From Lichina pygmaea (lineage: Eukaryota > Ascomycota > Lichinomycetes > Lichinales > Lichinaceae): a DNA stretch of 64,000 nucleotides. The translations under genes and the position numbers were made by a program. The DNA is taken from NCBI GenBank assembly GCA_963422465.1, contig OY730169.1, positions 5,022,001 to 5,086,000 of the forward strand, written 5' to 3'. The notes under the pieces were generated by a model. It was not told the origin of the DNA. It did no database searches and saw only the letters and a list, made by a program, of their open reading frames with translations. The first letter of the stretch is position 1. Each line of letters opens with the position of its first letter. Of the stretch, positions 13,501-24,531 are shown piece by piece.

Positions 13501-14397
13501 TCGAGTCGATCCTCGAGACGGCGCTCGCGCCGGACTCTCGGCCGGGCCTCGAACGCACGGGCAACCTCAAGAGCGTGATGAAGGAGTCGACGTCCATCGC
13601 GTATTCGTTTGCCAAGTCGTTCATGGTGCGACAACTTCCCGAGAACAGGTTCTTCGGGAAGGCCAAGGTGCATCTACATTGTCCCGAGGGGGCGGTCTTG
13701 AAGGACGGTGAGAGGAAATGGTCCCTTTCTGCATCTGCTGCTCTTTTTCGAGGGACGGAGGAACAACCGAGACGCATGATATAACCGACCGGGCTGCTGA
13801 CGATAGACCAGGTCCGTCGGCCGGTATCACCATGGCCACGTCTCTGCTCTCCCTTGCTCTCGACCATCCTGTCGATCCGACCATCGCCATGACCGGCGAA
13901 CTCACGGTGACGGGCAAAGTGCTGCGCATCGGTGGGCTTCGCGAGAAGACGGTGGCGGCGCGTCGAGCCGGCGCCAAGAAGGTCATCTTCCCGGCCGACA
14001 ACATGTCGAACTGGCTAGAACTACCGGAGGTCAGTTCCGTCCCATCCTTCGACCCAACAGCCAGCCCTGTCTTTTCTCCCGCCGTCTCTAGCCCGTTACC
14101 ATCGCCGTCCTCGTGACTGACCGCAAGGTGCGCTCGGCATGTTCGAAACAGAATATCAAAAGAGGCATTGAGGGTCACCCCGTCAATTGGTACTCGGAAG
14201 TTTTCGACCTCGTCTTCCCCGGTCTCGACCGCGAACGCGCGGCAAAGGTGTGGGAAGCACACCTGACACCAAAGGACGAGGACCAGCGGAAGGCGGCAAC
14301 CGTCGATGCTGCGGCCGATACTGCCGCCGACACTGCCGCCGACACGGTATCGTCTCCTTCTTCGGCCCTGTCGTCGCCATCTCCATCCGTGTCATGA
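10539..14397 (+). CDS. PIM1: Mitochondrial Lon protease Pim1
   Basis: ATP-dependent matrix protease that degrades misfolded proteins and supports mtDNA maintenance. Exons are 10539-13707, 13812-14029 and 14152-14397, giving 1,210 aa. ATG 10539 is the first in frame and opens an Arg-rich presequence. Order of parts: a Gly/Ala-rich linker (nt 10955-11130), Lon substrate-binding domain, AAA+ module with Walker A GPPGVGKT (Lys about 658) and VLIDEVDK, then the Ser-Lys protease domain. The splice at 13707/13812 rebuilds the active-site motif KDGPSAGIT, putting Ser at about 1059 and Lys of IGGLREK at about 1102. That spacing of 43 equals E. coli Lon S679-K722. Oddities are a Thr/Glu-rich insert at about 13255-13330 and an Ala/Asp/Thr repeat (DTAADTAADT) near the C-terminus. 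No ER or other targeting signal is seen. Confidence 0.96.
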
Positions 14398-16021
14398 TAT
14401 ACCCTCAACGCGGCAATCATCAAGTCTTCATGATCATCGTCGTTGTTATGGCTCTTGCTATCATCATCCTCACCACGATACACACTCAACATGCCACTTG
14501 TAAAGTTGTCATCATCCTCCTGCTTCCACCGCAACCAACCCATCTATTTGCCCCATCCATCCATCCATCCATTCTATACATACGTATGTACAACCAACCC
14601 ACCTAATCCATCCACATAGCCCATGCATTCAATTCATGATCCAGCCACTACCATCATCTTGAGCATAAGTGTATATTTCACCTGCACCAAAGTTTCTTTC
14701 CAAGAACCATGTTTGTTCTTTTTTCCAGGACCATCCAAACTTTTCATTTCCCTTCGGCAAGAATTTTCTATCTCTAGAATAACCATCCCCACTCCAGGAT
14801 AGCCATCATCATCATTGTCATCATCGCACATACACCAACCAAATCAGACCTAATGGACAGGGACTGTCGCGCGCAGTCGTACAAAGTAGGCTAGAGCGGA
14901 ACTGAGCCAAAAGGCTACTATGTCTGGGCTTAGTGCCCGACATCTTCGTACTCGCGATTAGATATGAGTAAGTGCAGCTGCACCCGCCTGCCTAGTCAGG
15001 ATCTAACTGACTAAGTGCCCGGTCGGGCAAGTAGCTCCCGACAGAGACTAACATATTCAGATCAATTGTTTCTGCTATGTACTTGAGAATTCTTATCAAG
15101 ATAATTCTTGTACTCACTTTCCAGAGTGTTAGTCACAGCCATGCCCATAGAGCTTGGGGGCTGCAGGTGCCCCGTCAGGTAGGAGCTCTTCGGCTATATA
15201 GCTACGTAGTGCTTCATCTTAGCTAGGACAATCAACTCTTCTACAACCCATGATTCTGAGGAGTTCAGTGTAGCTGCCTAGGCTTTACCTAGGCCCGCTA
15301 CCAGTATTTTGCAGGATTAACTGAAGGTTGGAGACTTTGAACAGAGAAGTACAGATCGTTGGACATGGAAGAGTGGATCAGATACCATGTTGGATAACTA
15401 GCCAGCCAGTGAACCCTCAAGAGAAGTGGGGGATGGATCCAAAGAGTATGATCCAGGTGTCCAATCATAGTGCTGGAGCTACAAGGCAATGGCCTGCTCT
15501 GAGCGGGGAGAAGATGATGATCATTGACACTCTCTCGGACCCGAGGGCTATATGGCCTCCTATCCAGCTGACTAACAATACTGACTAAGCCAGGCTCAGC
15601 CCTGCGGCCGCAACACACAGACACGTGAAAGGCTTTCTTAGTGAGTAAGCATCTGGCATTGCTGGGTATGTCAAGCACTATTACGGAAGTACTTCTGTAT
15701 CTCTGTACTGGAACCAGACGACAGGCGAGCTTACTTTGGTGCAAGTTGAGTGATTCTCAAATATACTGAGAATTGTTAAGTCTATGTACGGAGTACTCCG
15801 TACTACGTTACGTACATGCGAGGTGGGTATGGCTTCATGCAAGATAAACTTTGGATACTTCCGTACAGTCAATAGTATTGCGACTGCAGCGGTGCAAACA
15901 GGCTTCGAATTGGCCGTGTTACTTATGGCCGTGGCAAGATGGAGCATGTAAGGGCGTACACAGGCTTGTGTCGTGACACTATCTGTTGCTCGACCAGCAA
16001 TCGACGATCAGGGCTCGAGCT
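14398..16021. other. Gene-poor stretch downstream of PIM1
   Basis: Holds the PIM1 3' region (CCAT repeats near 14540-14620), an LTR-like copy (15127-15303, listed separately) and unassigned sequence. An open frame at 15328-15588 has no recognisable domain. Confidence 0.5.
15127..15303 (+). mobile_element. LTR-like fossil, copy 1
   Basis: About 177 bp that aligns with the better preserved copy at 23561-23796. Shared landmarks are GGTAGGAGCT, a GGCTATATAGCT TATA-like core, a CAATCAACTC stretch followed by TACAAC, and the closing TACCTAGGCCCGCTACCA or close variants. It opens with TG and closes with CA, as LTRs do. No direct repeat is seen at its ends and it is clearly diverged, so it is an old remnant. 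The assignment to an LTR retrotransposon family is an inference; no reverse transcriptase or gag was recognised beside it. Confidence 0.45.
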
Positions 16022-16493
16022 ATCATCGTTTCTCGGGGGCGGCATGGTGTAGCGGGAAGCTGGTGAGAGTTTCCCACTACGTGGCACCCATGACCCGGAA
16101 CTAGTGCTGTCAGGCCTGGAGAACCTGACTAAACTAGTCGTCAGTTCGAATCTGACCCACCCCACATTCTGCCACAAAAACCCCCGAGATTCATAGAACT
16201 TGTCTAAGATGTACTCCTCGCAAGATGTATGAAAACCCCCAAGAAATAGCTCACCCAATATCCGTCAAGATCCACAAAACCCTCATTACTGTGGTTTTCC
16301 TATTTCCCCTACGGGGTTTGGGGTTTTCCCACAGTACGTACACTACAAACCACGGGGTGTACGGTAAATGCGTGAGGTCCCCGAGTCAAGTCTACCAGAG
16401 ACAAAAATCCTTCAAGAAGTTCTGCATGGCTTAACAGCCAAATCAGTGTAAGAATCAAATCAAATCAAATCAAATCAAAAATCATCGTTTCTC
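16022..16493 (+). mobile_element. tRNA-derived SINE-like element with 13-bp target-site duplication
   Basis: The element body is 16035-16480 (446 bp). It is flanked by a perfect 13-bp direct repeat, ATCATCGTTTCTC, at 16022-16034 and 16481-16493. The 5' part has a pol III A-box match TGGTGTAGCGGG (16045-16056) and B box GTTCGAATC (16144-16152). The B box sits in a tRNA-like T arm with a 5-bp stem GTCAG/CTGAC around TTCGAAT. The 3' part (about 16413-16460) matches the 3' end of the LINE copies at 29572-29791 and 54973-55381, including CTGCATGGCT and CAGTGTAAGAATCAAAT, and ends in a CAAAT tandem tail. It has no coding capacity. The intact duplication suggests a fairly recent insertion. The A-to-B spacing is long for a SINE, so the tRNA of origin is unclear. 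Confidence 0.8.
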
Positions 16494-18400
16494 AATGATT
16501 GTGGGAAAACCGTCGTGCGTCCCCCATCGTCGATCTGGCTGGTATTCGAGATTTTAGCCTCGTCTTTGGAGGAAGCAAGACCCCTAGGCGAAAGGCCGGC
16601 GTCGGTGACGTTGCGGCTCTCCAAGGCGCTACTGCGCCTGGTCCCCCCCTCCCCTCCCGGCCGTGTGTTCGCAGACCGCTCCGCCCCGTTCGCCCCCCCC
16701 CCCCCCCCCCCCCCCCCCACGGCAATGCAAGGATGATGCCTCGACTGGTGCCACGACTCAACGCCCGACCTCTCCAGGATCGTCTTAGTTCGAGCGATGG
16801 GCCATGGCGCGGAGCCGGTGTGGTTCGCACGCATGCAATACAAACGCAGCAGAAGCAGGAGCAGAGAAAAGAAGAACGATGGACATCGAACTCAATTCGA
16901 CAAGCATGAATGCGCCCGCCCAACATGCCTCATTCATCCCGTTGCGGTTTCTGTCTCGCAGCGAGGACGTTGGCGAGGCGACCCCGCGGCGCTGGGAACC
17001 GGGACATGTCACATGGAACGCGCAGCAGCACCAGCAGCATTCGACGGCGGCCCAACGCGACTGCGCAGTCTAACCGCGCCTACGAGATTCGACGGCGTAC
17101 GTAGCATTGCAGACCCGATGATGGGACGACGGCCGTATGGAGTCGCATGACTGGGCTCCCACTCGCGATACCGCCGACGTGGGCGTCTCTGGTCATACTC
17201 GTCCGGCGGCCTTTCCCTCATCCGGCGAGATTCCTGTGGGTCCGAAGCGGGCCCGTCGGAAGAGGGGGAGAGCTAGGGAGGACGACCTCGTCAACAAAGA
17301 AGTACATGCGCGGGGACACACAGATCCAGAAACGGACAACGGCCTGTCGCAGCGAAAGGGCGGCTCTTAGAAAGACGTCGTGATGATCAACGAATCGTCC
17401 GGATCCCGAGGACGACATCGACGTCGACGTCGACATCGAGCGTCACAGTTCGAGCTGGTTGCGGCAATTTCTCCGCACCGTTGATCTCGCCGTTTCGCCT
17501 TGACGAGGGCTCGTGCTTGCCCCTCTCTCGCGGTGTTCCAGAACTGCCTTTCGCTACATACAGACCGCCGCCTAGCGTGGCCGGTAGGCTGATTTCAGTG
17601 GTCGCTGTTACGTACGTACAGTATGTATATCTGCCTCGCTGGCTTGCACATCAGCCGCCCCAATGTCCTTTTTTCCCTCTGAGGCTCACCTCCTTACGCT
17701 TCCTATACCGTCTTGTGGCCGGTCGTTGTCACCGCCGCCATCGTCGTTGTCGTCGTCGAGCTCTCTCACCTCACCGACAGACCTAGGGCTGCCCCGCTAC
17801 CCAGCCCGTGTCAGGGCAGCTGAAGCACGGACGCTGTCGCATCAAAACTTCGGACTTTTAAGCCTCTCCGTCGAAGCTTTGTTTTTCCGTCTCAGGTGGC
17901 CCAAGAGCTACGCCGACCGGCTCTCTCACAATCATCTTCGAGTCAGTCGGTGTCGGATCTACAGTATTGTCGACCTCAGCCGGCGCACGCTTCCATTGGC
18001 TTGTCTGCAAGCCTTCTTCTGGCTCTTGCATCAAATTGCCTAGGCGCGAGGTAAGGCTGGGTCGCCTTGCCCAACGACGACCGTCGCGCTGGCATTTAGT
18101 TCGCGAGCAAGAGCCTTTGGTCTCCATCTTTCGCGACCCGGTGTTAGGCCGCAAACAAACAAAAGCACACATCCGGGCCAGCCCTTTTTATACCGAAAGT
18201 CTTCTACTCCTCTCAACGCGCCTCGCCCGGTCCTGCTCCGCATCCTGCAATGGCTCTTACGCGTCGATGTGACCTTGAGATGAACACCTTGTCCCCGCTG
18301 ACCGTTCCAGTTGCCCGTTCAAGATGTAAAGCCATCGGCGTCCCATCCGGATTGGCCTGGCCAGGTGTGACCCGCCCCGACGCGCCAATCGACGCCGGCC
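16494..18400. other. Intergenic upstream of the kinase-like gene
   Basis: No gene is recognised. A 26-base C run lies at 16693-16718. Several open frames overlap on both strands without family features, as expected in GC-rich DNA. The kinase promoter and 5' leader probably lie in 17500-18400. Confidence 0.5.
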
Positions 18401-18980
18401 ATGGAGTCGAGCGACGATAGGACCCACGCGACGGCCGTCGCGAGGCCAGTGCCCGCCGACAACGACGAAGGAGCGAACATCAAGGTCGGGATGGTCAAGA
18501 AACGTCTGCAGCGCTTGAGCGGCTGGCTTGGACGAAAAGATCCGGTCTCGCCGCCGTTGTCGCCCGATCCGTCGGGCGACGCAGCAGACGAATCGACAGA
18601 GCCGGGAATCGTGGGACGGCTGTCGAAGCGCGTCGTCACCGAGCTGCCTCGCCATGCTACCTTTCGCAGGCAGATGTCCGAACGGCGCGAATACCTGATG
18701 CCACACCATCCAGCTGTCATCGAGCCGCGGGAAGTCTCGGTCGAGCGACGGCGAGCGGTCAGCGCTCCTCGGTCGACCGCCGGAGACGCGCCGCGGCTCC
18801 CCGAGCTCCCATCGTTCGAGAGCCGGCTGCTGAGCGACGAGCCGGGCGGGGAGGCTGCGCCGGTTCGTGATGTCGACGATGAGCCGTCGCTGTTGGACGA
18901 GAAACAGGAGCAACAGCGGCGCGAACGGCAGCGTGACGATTCCGTCGTTCTGGCCGACATCTTGGACGGCTTGGACCACT

Positions 18981-19014
<34 letters not shown>

Positions 19015-20377
19015 ACCCCCGCCGTTCACGTCCTCACCGTCCGACGGCGGGTGGGTGTCGTCGGATGACGTCGCCGACGCCATCTTGGACGAGGAGCTGG
19101 ACAGACGATGGATCCTCAACCTGAGCATGCACTTCCGGGACAGGTCCGATCGCGAGAAGCTCTTCGTCACCTACGCCGAGACGCCCAGCCGATGGCGCCG
19201 CCTGACCGTCTCGTGCGATTACCGCAACGCCGCCATCGGCTCGCTCGAGCGAGACCTGAGAGAGCTGCGTTACCAACGCGACAAGAGCGCTCGCGTCTTC
19301 GAGGCCATCCGCGACTCGCTGCCGGAAATTCAGTTCTTCGACACCGTCACGAACCTCAAACTCGAGACCGATCGGGACGGCCGGCTCCACGTGCACGTGA
19401 CGGAGGATGTCAACGAGACCATCACGTATCCGTCCGTGTCCGTCATCGAGGGCCTCGAGTGCCCGACCTTCAAGGAGTCCGTCGTCGTCTTCGACTCGCA
19501 CCTCTATGGCTTCGTCTACAAGGTCAAGGTTGACGGCGAGGTGCTGATCAAGAAAGAGATTCCCGGACCGGACGCCGTCGACGAGTTTCTGTACGAGGTG
19601 CAGGCCCTGCATGCCCTGAAACGTTCGGGCCAGGTCATCTCGTTCCGCGGCGTCGTTCTTGACGACGGCGATAGTGACGGCGGCGGCGGCGGCAGAGGAG
19701 AACGCATCAAGGGGCTCTTGATCGCCTTTGCCGAGCGAGGCGCTTTGGTCGACATTCTCTACGACGAGAAGGGGCGCATCTCGTGGCCCCGACGTGAACA
19801 ATGGGCCCGGCAGATCGTCCAAGGTTTGAGCGAGATCCACGAGGCCGGGTTCGTGCAGGGAGACCTGACGTTGTCGAACGTTGTCGTCGACGGCAACGAC
19901 GACGCCAAGATCATCGACATCAACCGTCGAGGGTGCCCCGTAGGATGGGAACCGCCCGAGATGAAGCCGCTGATCGCCAACCGTCTCAAGATCGATATCT
20001 TTATCGGCGTCAAGTCGGATCTGTTCCAGCTGGGCATGGTGCTGTGGACCCTGGCCACGCAGAACGACGAGCCCGAGCTGCAGAAGAGACCCTTGACGCT
20101 GGCCTTGGCTCTATCGAGCCGAAATAATCGTCGCGTTGATCAAAACGCGGAAGATGCTGGCGAGCAGGTGCATCCGCCCGCGTGGTTTCAGCCTCTTGTG
20201 AACGTCTGCTTGAGCGAGAGACCGCAGGATCGCCCGTCGGCCAAGGATCTGTTGGCCATGTTTCCCCCGTTCGAGCGGAGACATTCCCAGAAGGGGCCGG
20301 CAAGCCCGTCGACGGCCGAGCTTCGACCATATCTCTCGAACGGGAGTATACCGTTTGGTACCGCCGTGGAAGCCGAC

Positions 20378-20427
<50 letters not shown>

Positions 20428-22435
20428 CGACAACGATGACAACGATGACGATCGCGCCCGCGTTGTAGGCAACCGCATCACGTTCATGGAGAGCAGCCTT
20501 GCCTCGAGCCAAGTCCTGGCGACGGGCCAGCCGCACAATATGCTTTCAGGACCACAGCGCCCGTACATGGACGAGCGAGACCCGGATGTGATATACGTCA
20601 ACAGCAGTTGCTCGACGGACGCCGGGTTTGGACCGGAAAGGGACGGCGTGTACATCGGTTCGGCTCCGTCGGTCGACACCGGCTACGAGAGCTCGACTGC
20701 TTGGATCGTGCCTCGTGGGAGAAAAGGTCGTCGTGACGGTGGCCACCAGGACGTGCAGCACGATCTTCGCCATGGTGGCGACGAGGACGATGATTCCGTG
20801 TACGAAATCAGCCATGCCGCTGGCGATGGTGTTGACTTGCCGCCTTGGCCGCCAGATGCTCTCCATGTGCCTGGAGACGTTGTCTGTGGAAGTTATCCTG
20901 CTCCTGGACATTCTGCTGACTCATCCGAGGACCAATCCGTTGTCCGCCATGATCATGGCGCCGAAAGCTTCCCGGATCGACGGGTCCGTCCTTGGGGGAG
21001 CTCTAGTCTGGACGGTCGTTCCCTGGAAGACCGTAGCTGCCACAATGCTGGAATGGTTGCGGCATGGAGTGGTCAGCCGGCCAGAAGGGCCGTCAGCGCC
21101 CGAGATCATGCCGTGGGAAGTGGCCATCCGGACAGGTACACCAAGGATAACCACGTCGGCCAGTCCACCAATGCCGTTGATAACCACCGAGAGACGGAAA
21201 TCAAGGATAGTCCAGACCTTGCTGTAGGAGATGTCCATTCATGCGGCCGCTCTGACAAGGATCCTGCTGGCCGTCCTACCCGTGAGTTTTTTGCTCGGAG
21301 GCATCACCGGGAAACCAGCATCGGTGGTGCAGACTCTGGATTGGAGCGTGATATAAGCCTCCACGCAACTCGCAGCGACCCTGATATGAACAGCGAGCCG
21401 GATCATACCACTCGACACATGGGCACCACCAACGCTTACCACACTTTGCGCGACAGCCACCGCGATAAGCTTGACGATGCTGTCGACAGGACAGATGGCC
21501 TTCTGATGGGAAGTGACCGGGACAAGGGCCTCGCTCAACATGATCTGCACCTCAAGAGTGGTGAACCCGTGCAATCTCTCGACACTCCCAACGGCTATCT
21601 TTCGGCTGAGATCTTCCACGACGCTATCAGCGACAGGCTTGGTGATGGTCCGGTAAGCAACGGCGAGCAACAGGGTGATGGCCAGGGCGATGTCCGTGTC
21701 AAGTGTGATGACGACGATCGGGGCTTATCCATATCCGGCACGGCGTTCCGCAGTCCACACGAGGTTCCCTCGCTGGAAAAATTTAGCGGAGACGACCTTC
21801 CAGGATCTGCAATGGCCGAGAAGGATGACGACGCCGCCGCCAGTCCGGCCCCTCGCGACGCACCTGTCGAAGACCGGTGCAGAAGCCAAGAGCTCGGCTC
21901 CAAAGGCGACGCATACACGGATACCGTTTTCATCACTCATCAACCTTCTGAAGGCGTTCGCGAACCCGCGGCCACCGGCAGCGAGCGGATCGCTGCCGAG
22001 TCTCACACCGACAGTGGTGAAGTTGACGCCAAGCTGAAGCCTCCGGGTGTCGGGGACAACCGTCTCTCCCCTGCCAGCCCTCGCAGCGATCAACCTGTCG
22101 ATATTCAAGGCGACCGTCCCTCAACGGCCAGCTCTAGCGGCAATCTGCCGGTCAACACCCGACGTGATATGAACAGCCGCGGCCCTTACAACGGCCAACA
22201 CCCGGTCGCCATCTCCACCGGCCCACAGCCCCAAGTAGAAGCCCACCAGACATGCAAGGACCGCACGCTTACGGACGAAGCTTCTCTACCTACGACCACG
22301 ACGTACAGCGCTCTTGACGAAAGCGAGGGCCCCATCCGTCGCAATGACCACATGATTGGTGTCACGTCCACCAAGCACCGACCTTCTTTTGACCACGGGT
22401 ATCAAGACAGGCTCCAGCAACAAGCTAATCGATGA
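18401..22435 (+). CDS. Large protein-kinase-like protein, atypical DFG
   Basis: Uninterrupted 1,344-aa frame from ATG 18401. A kinase-like fold occupies about residues 360-625. It has a candidate ATP-binding Lys in EVLIKKE (about 383), a catalytic loop HEAGFVQGDLTLSNVVV with Asp (about 488) and Asn retained but HRD reading QGD, and DIN instead of DFG (IIDINRRGCPVGWEPPE). A helix like the end of kinase lobes follows (ERPQDRPSAKDLLAMFPP). I recall a similar DINRRG family in filamentous ascomycetes with no settled name, so no symbol is given. Asp-rich runs occur at about 18984-19011 and 20377-20425. The last 650 residues are polar and look disordered. Activity cannot be judged: the metal-binding Asp of the DFG position is kept while the Phe and Gly are lost. 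Confidence 0.8.
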
Positions 22436-24531
22436 CATCACATCCACCCCACCTACTCCTCTCTACGTCTGTCATGATCCTGTCAATGTCAACCACGCAG
22501 CTCAAACCCATTATTCCAACAACTACGTGACTCGGCCACTCCCAGCCACGACTAAGACCACTTTTCCTTGTCTCGATGCTGATTCTCTCACTCAACATCA
22601 GGAAGAACAGTTGACAGTCAGACAAGCTGGATCTTAACCCAGATGATAGCTTTTTGCTACATGCACCATCTTCTTTTCTTCTCTTCTTGTCTCTTCTCTT
22701 CTCCTCTCCTCTACTGTCTTCTCTCTCTCCCAGCGATAGGCTCTTTTACTTTTGTTTCATTCTTACTCTGATAAGGTATTGCTACATACTATACAGTCCC
22801 AATTCATCTTGGGAGCAACATACACAAGCACTCATGAAGAGATGACTTTTGATTACTGTTGTTTGTTGGGAGTCTCACTCTACTTATTCACTGGTGCTCT
22901 TGTTCTTTCTATTTCTTTTCCATTCTGTTTTCTCTGTTCTGTTCTTCTGACAAAACTTGTCATAATGATGATTCATGTCTTGATTTCTTCTGTCTTCTCT
23001 CTTTCCTCTCTTTGTTCCCTCTCCCCTGTTAATTCTCTTCTCTTGTATTTTTTCTGTCTGGCCCTTCTCTTTCCTCCAGCTCAAACAGTCTCTTTCACAT
23101 GCAATCAAAATGTGGTGACTTGGCACAGTGGCAGGGAGGAGAATCAGATATCTCTTCACACAGTCCTTTTTTTTTGTTCATCAACAAATAATTTTGCATG
23201 ATAACTTTGGATCCACTTCTGTGTGTTCAGAGAATAGAGTGAGGATGGAGTCACTGATTGATGGTTGATGATTACTGATTGGTTGGAAACATAATGAACA
23301 TTGAGAATAGTGAGAATATAATGAAGGTGATAAGAGCAGTGTAAGAATAAGCCACTCAGCCAGAGAAAGTAGTGTACTCATCTTTCTCAGCAAACTTCCA
23401 TCTGATGTCTGTCCTACACAGTGAAGAAGAACAATCTCAAAAACAACAGAAGAAAAACAACAGTGGGAGCAGAAGTGTTATAAGAGTGCAAGTGACTGAC
23501 CAGATACAGTGACACAGCAATCTCTCTCACAATCCATTTCTCTTGGTTGTGCTGAGAACTTGTCATGGCCACACCCACAGGACTCGGGGGCCGGGGCTTG
23601 GTCGGCCCGGCCGGCACTTAGTCCGGCCAAGCTGGGAGCTAGCCCAGGGCAGGTGCCTATTCGGGTAGGAGCTTTGGAGCTCCCCAGCTATATAGCTAGC
23701 TCTTCTTCCTAGCTAGTCAATCAACTCATTACAACTCCACGATTCTGATGAGTTCCGCGTAGCGCCGCCTAGAGGCTTTTCCTAGGCCCGCTACCAGAAC
23801 TGATTAATTCTGAAGGTACTCCGTACAGCAGAAGAAGAAGAAGTTGTTTGTTTGTTTGTTGTTGAGAACTAGCTAGAGCAAACACGACAGTGCTTTTAGG
23901 GCTCCACACCCACAACATCCAACAACAAGAACTGCTACAGGTGGCTACCGTAACACTACAGTTGACTGTTGCTACCCCACAGATAATTCCTGCCGACTGT
24001 AGAACACTACCGACTGACCGACCACTGTACCGGTAGACAACTGCCGCCATTAGACCTCTGAATGTAGACCTCTGAATGTAGATGTCTGAATGTAGACAGC
24101 TGAATATAAGTAGGTAATTACCTGGATGCAGGTACTTGAATGTAGATCCACTAAAGAAGACTGCTTGGTGGAGACTGCTCAATGTGCGGTACAGTACAGT
24201 ACAGTATATTATACATGTTGTTAAGACTTGCCGCCTCTACCTCCCTCTCCATTCCCATCACTCCTTTCATTTCCGCCCCACAGGGCAAGGTCCCACAGGG
24301 CAAGGTCCCACAGGGCAAGGTCCCACAGGATAACATACTCCCATGCCAACTCGCTCCCATGCCAACCCACTCCCAGAGCCCTCTTCGCCTGTCCGGGACG
24401 GTACACCGTCGCTCTCGTCGCGACTCTCTTTTTTCAAAGAGGGAAACAGCTTTGTCAAGATGACGACGTTAATGACTGTGATTGCGATGGTGGTGACGAC
24501 GACGACGACGACGACGATGATGATGATGGGA
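22436..24531. other. Low-complexity intergenic stretch between kinase and MOB3
   Basis: From about 22640 to 23560 the + strand is pyrimidine-rich and clearly more AT-rich than the genes on either side. No protein family is recognised there. An LTR-like copy follows (23561-23796). At 24055-24110 a unit of about 14 bp around CTGAATGTAGA is repeated four times. At 24279-24329 a 15-bp unit (CAGGGCAAGGTCCCA) is repeated three times. Confidence 0.55.
23561..23796 (+). mobile_element. LTR-like fossil, copy 2 (possible solo LTR)
   Basis: A 236-bp segment starting TGTCATGG and ending GCTACCA, with a TATA-like core (GCTATATAGC). It aligns with copy 1 at 15127-15303. It is bounded on both sides by the 5-bp direct repeat GAACT, the length expected for an LTR retrotransposon target duplication, so a solo LTR is the simplest reading. 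Similarity to copy 1 may continue about 20 bp past the end (GATTAA..CTGAAGGT), which would weaken the solo-LTR view. No internal region is seen. Confidence 0.5.

Noticed and set aside
16036-16164. A functional tRNA gene on +
   Set aside because: The T arm and B box are good, but the candidate is about 125 nt long, the acceptor arms pair imperfectly, and no normal D or anticodon arm folds. The flanking duplication shows it is the head of an inserted SINE-like element.
23338-23352. CAGTGTAAGAATAAG, similar to the LINE/SINE tail
   Set aside because: A 12-base match only, with no tandem tail and no flanking duplication, so chance cannot be excluded.
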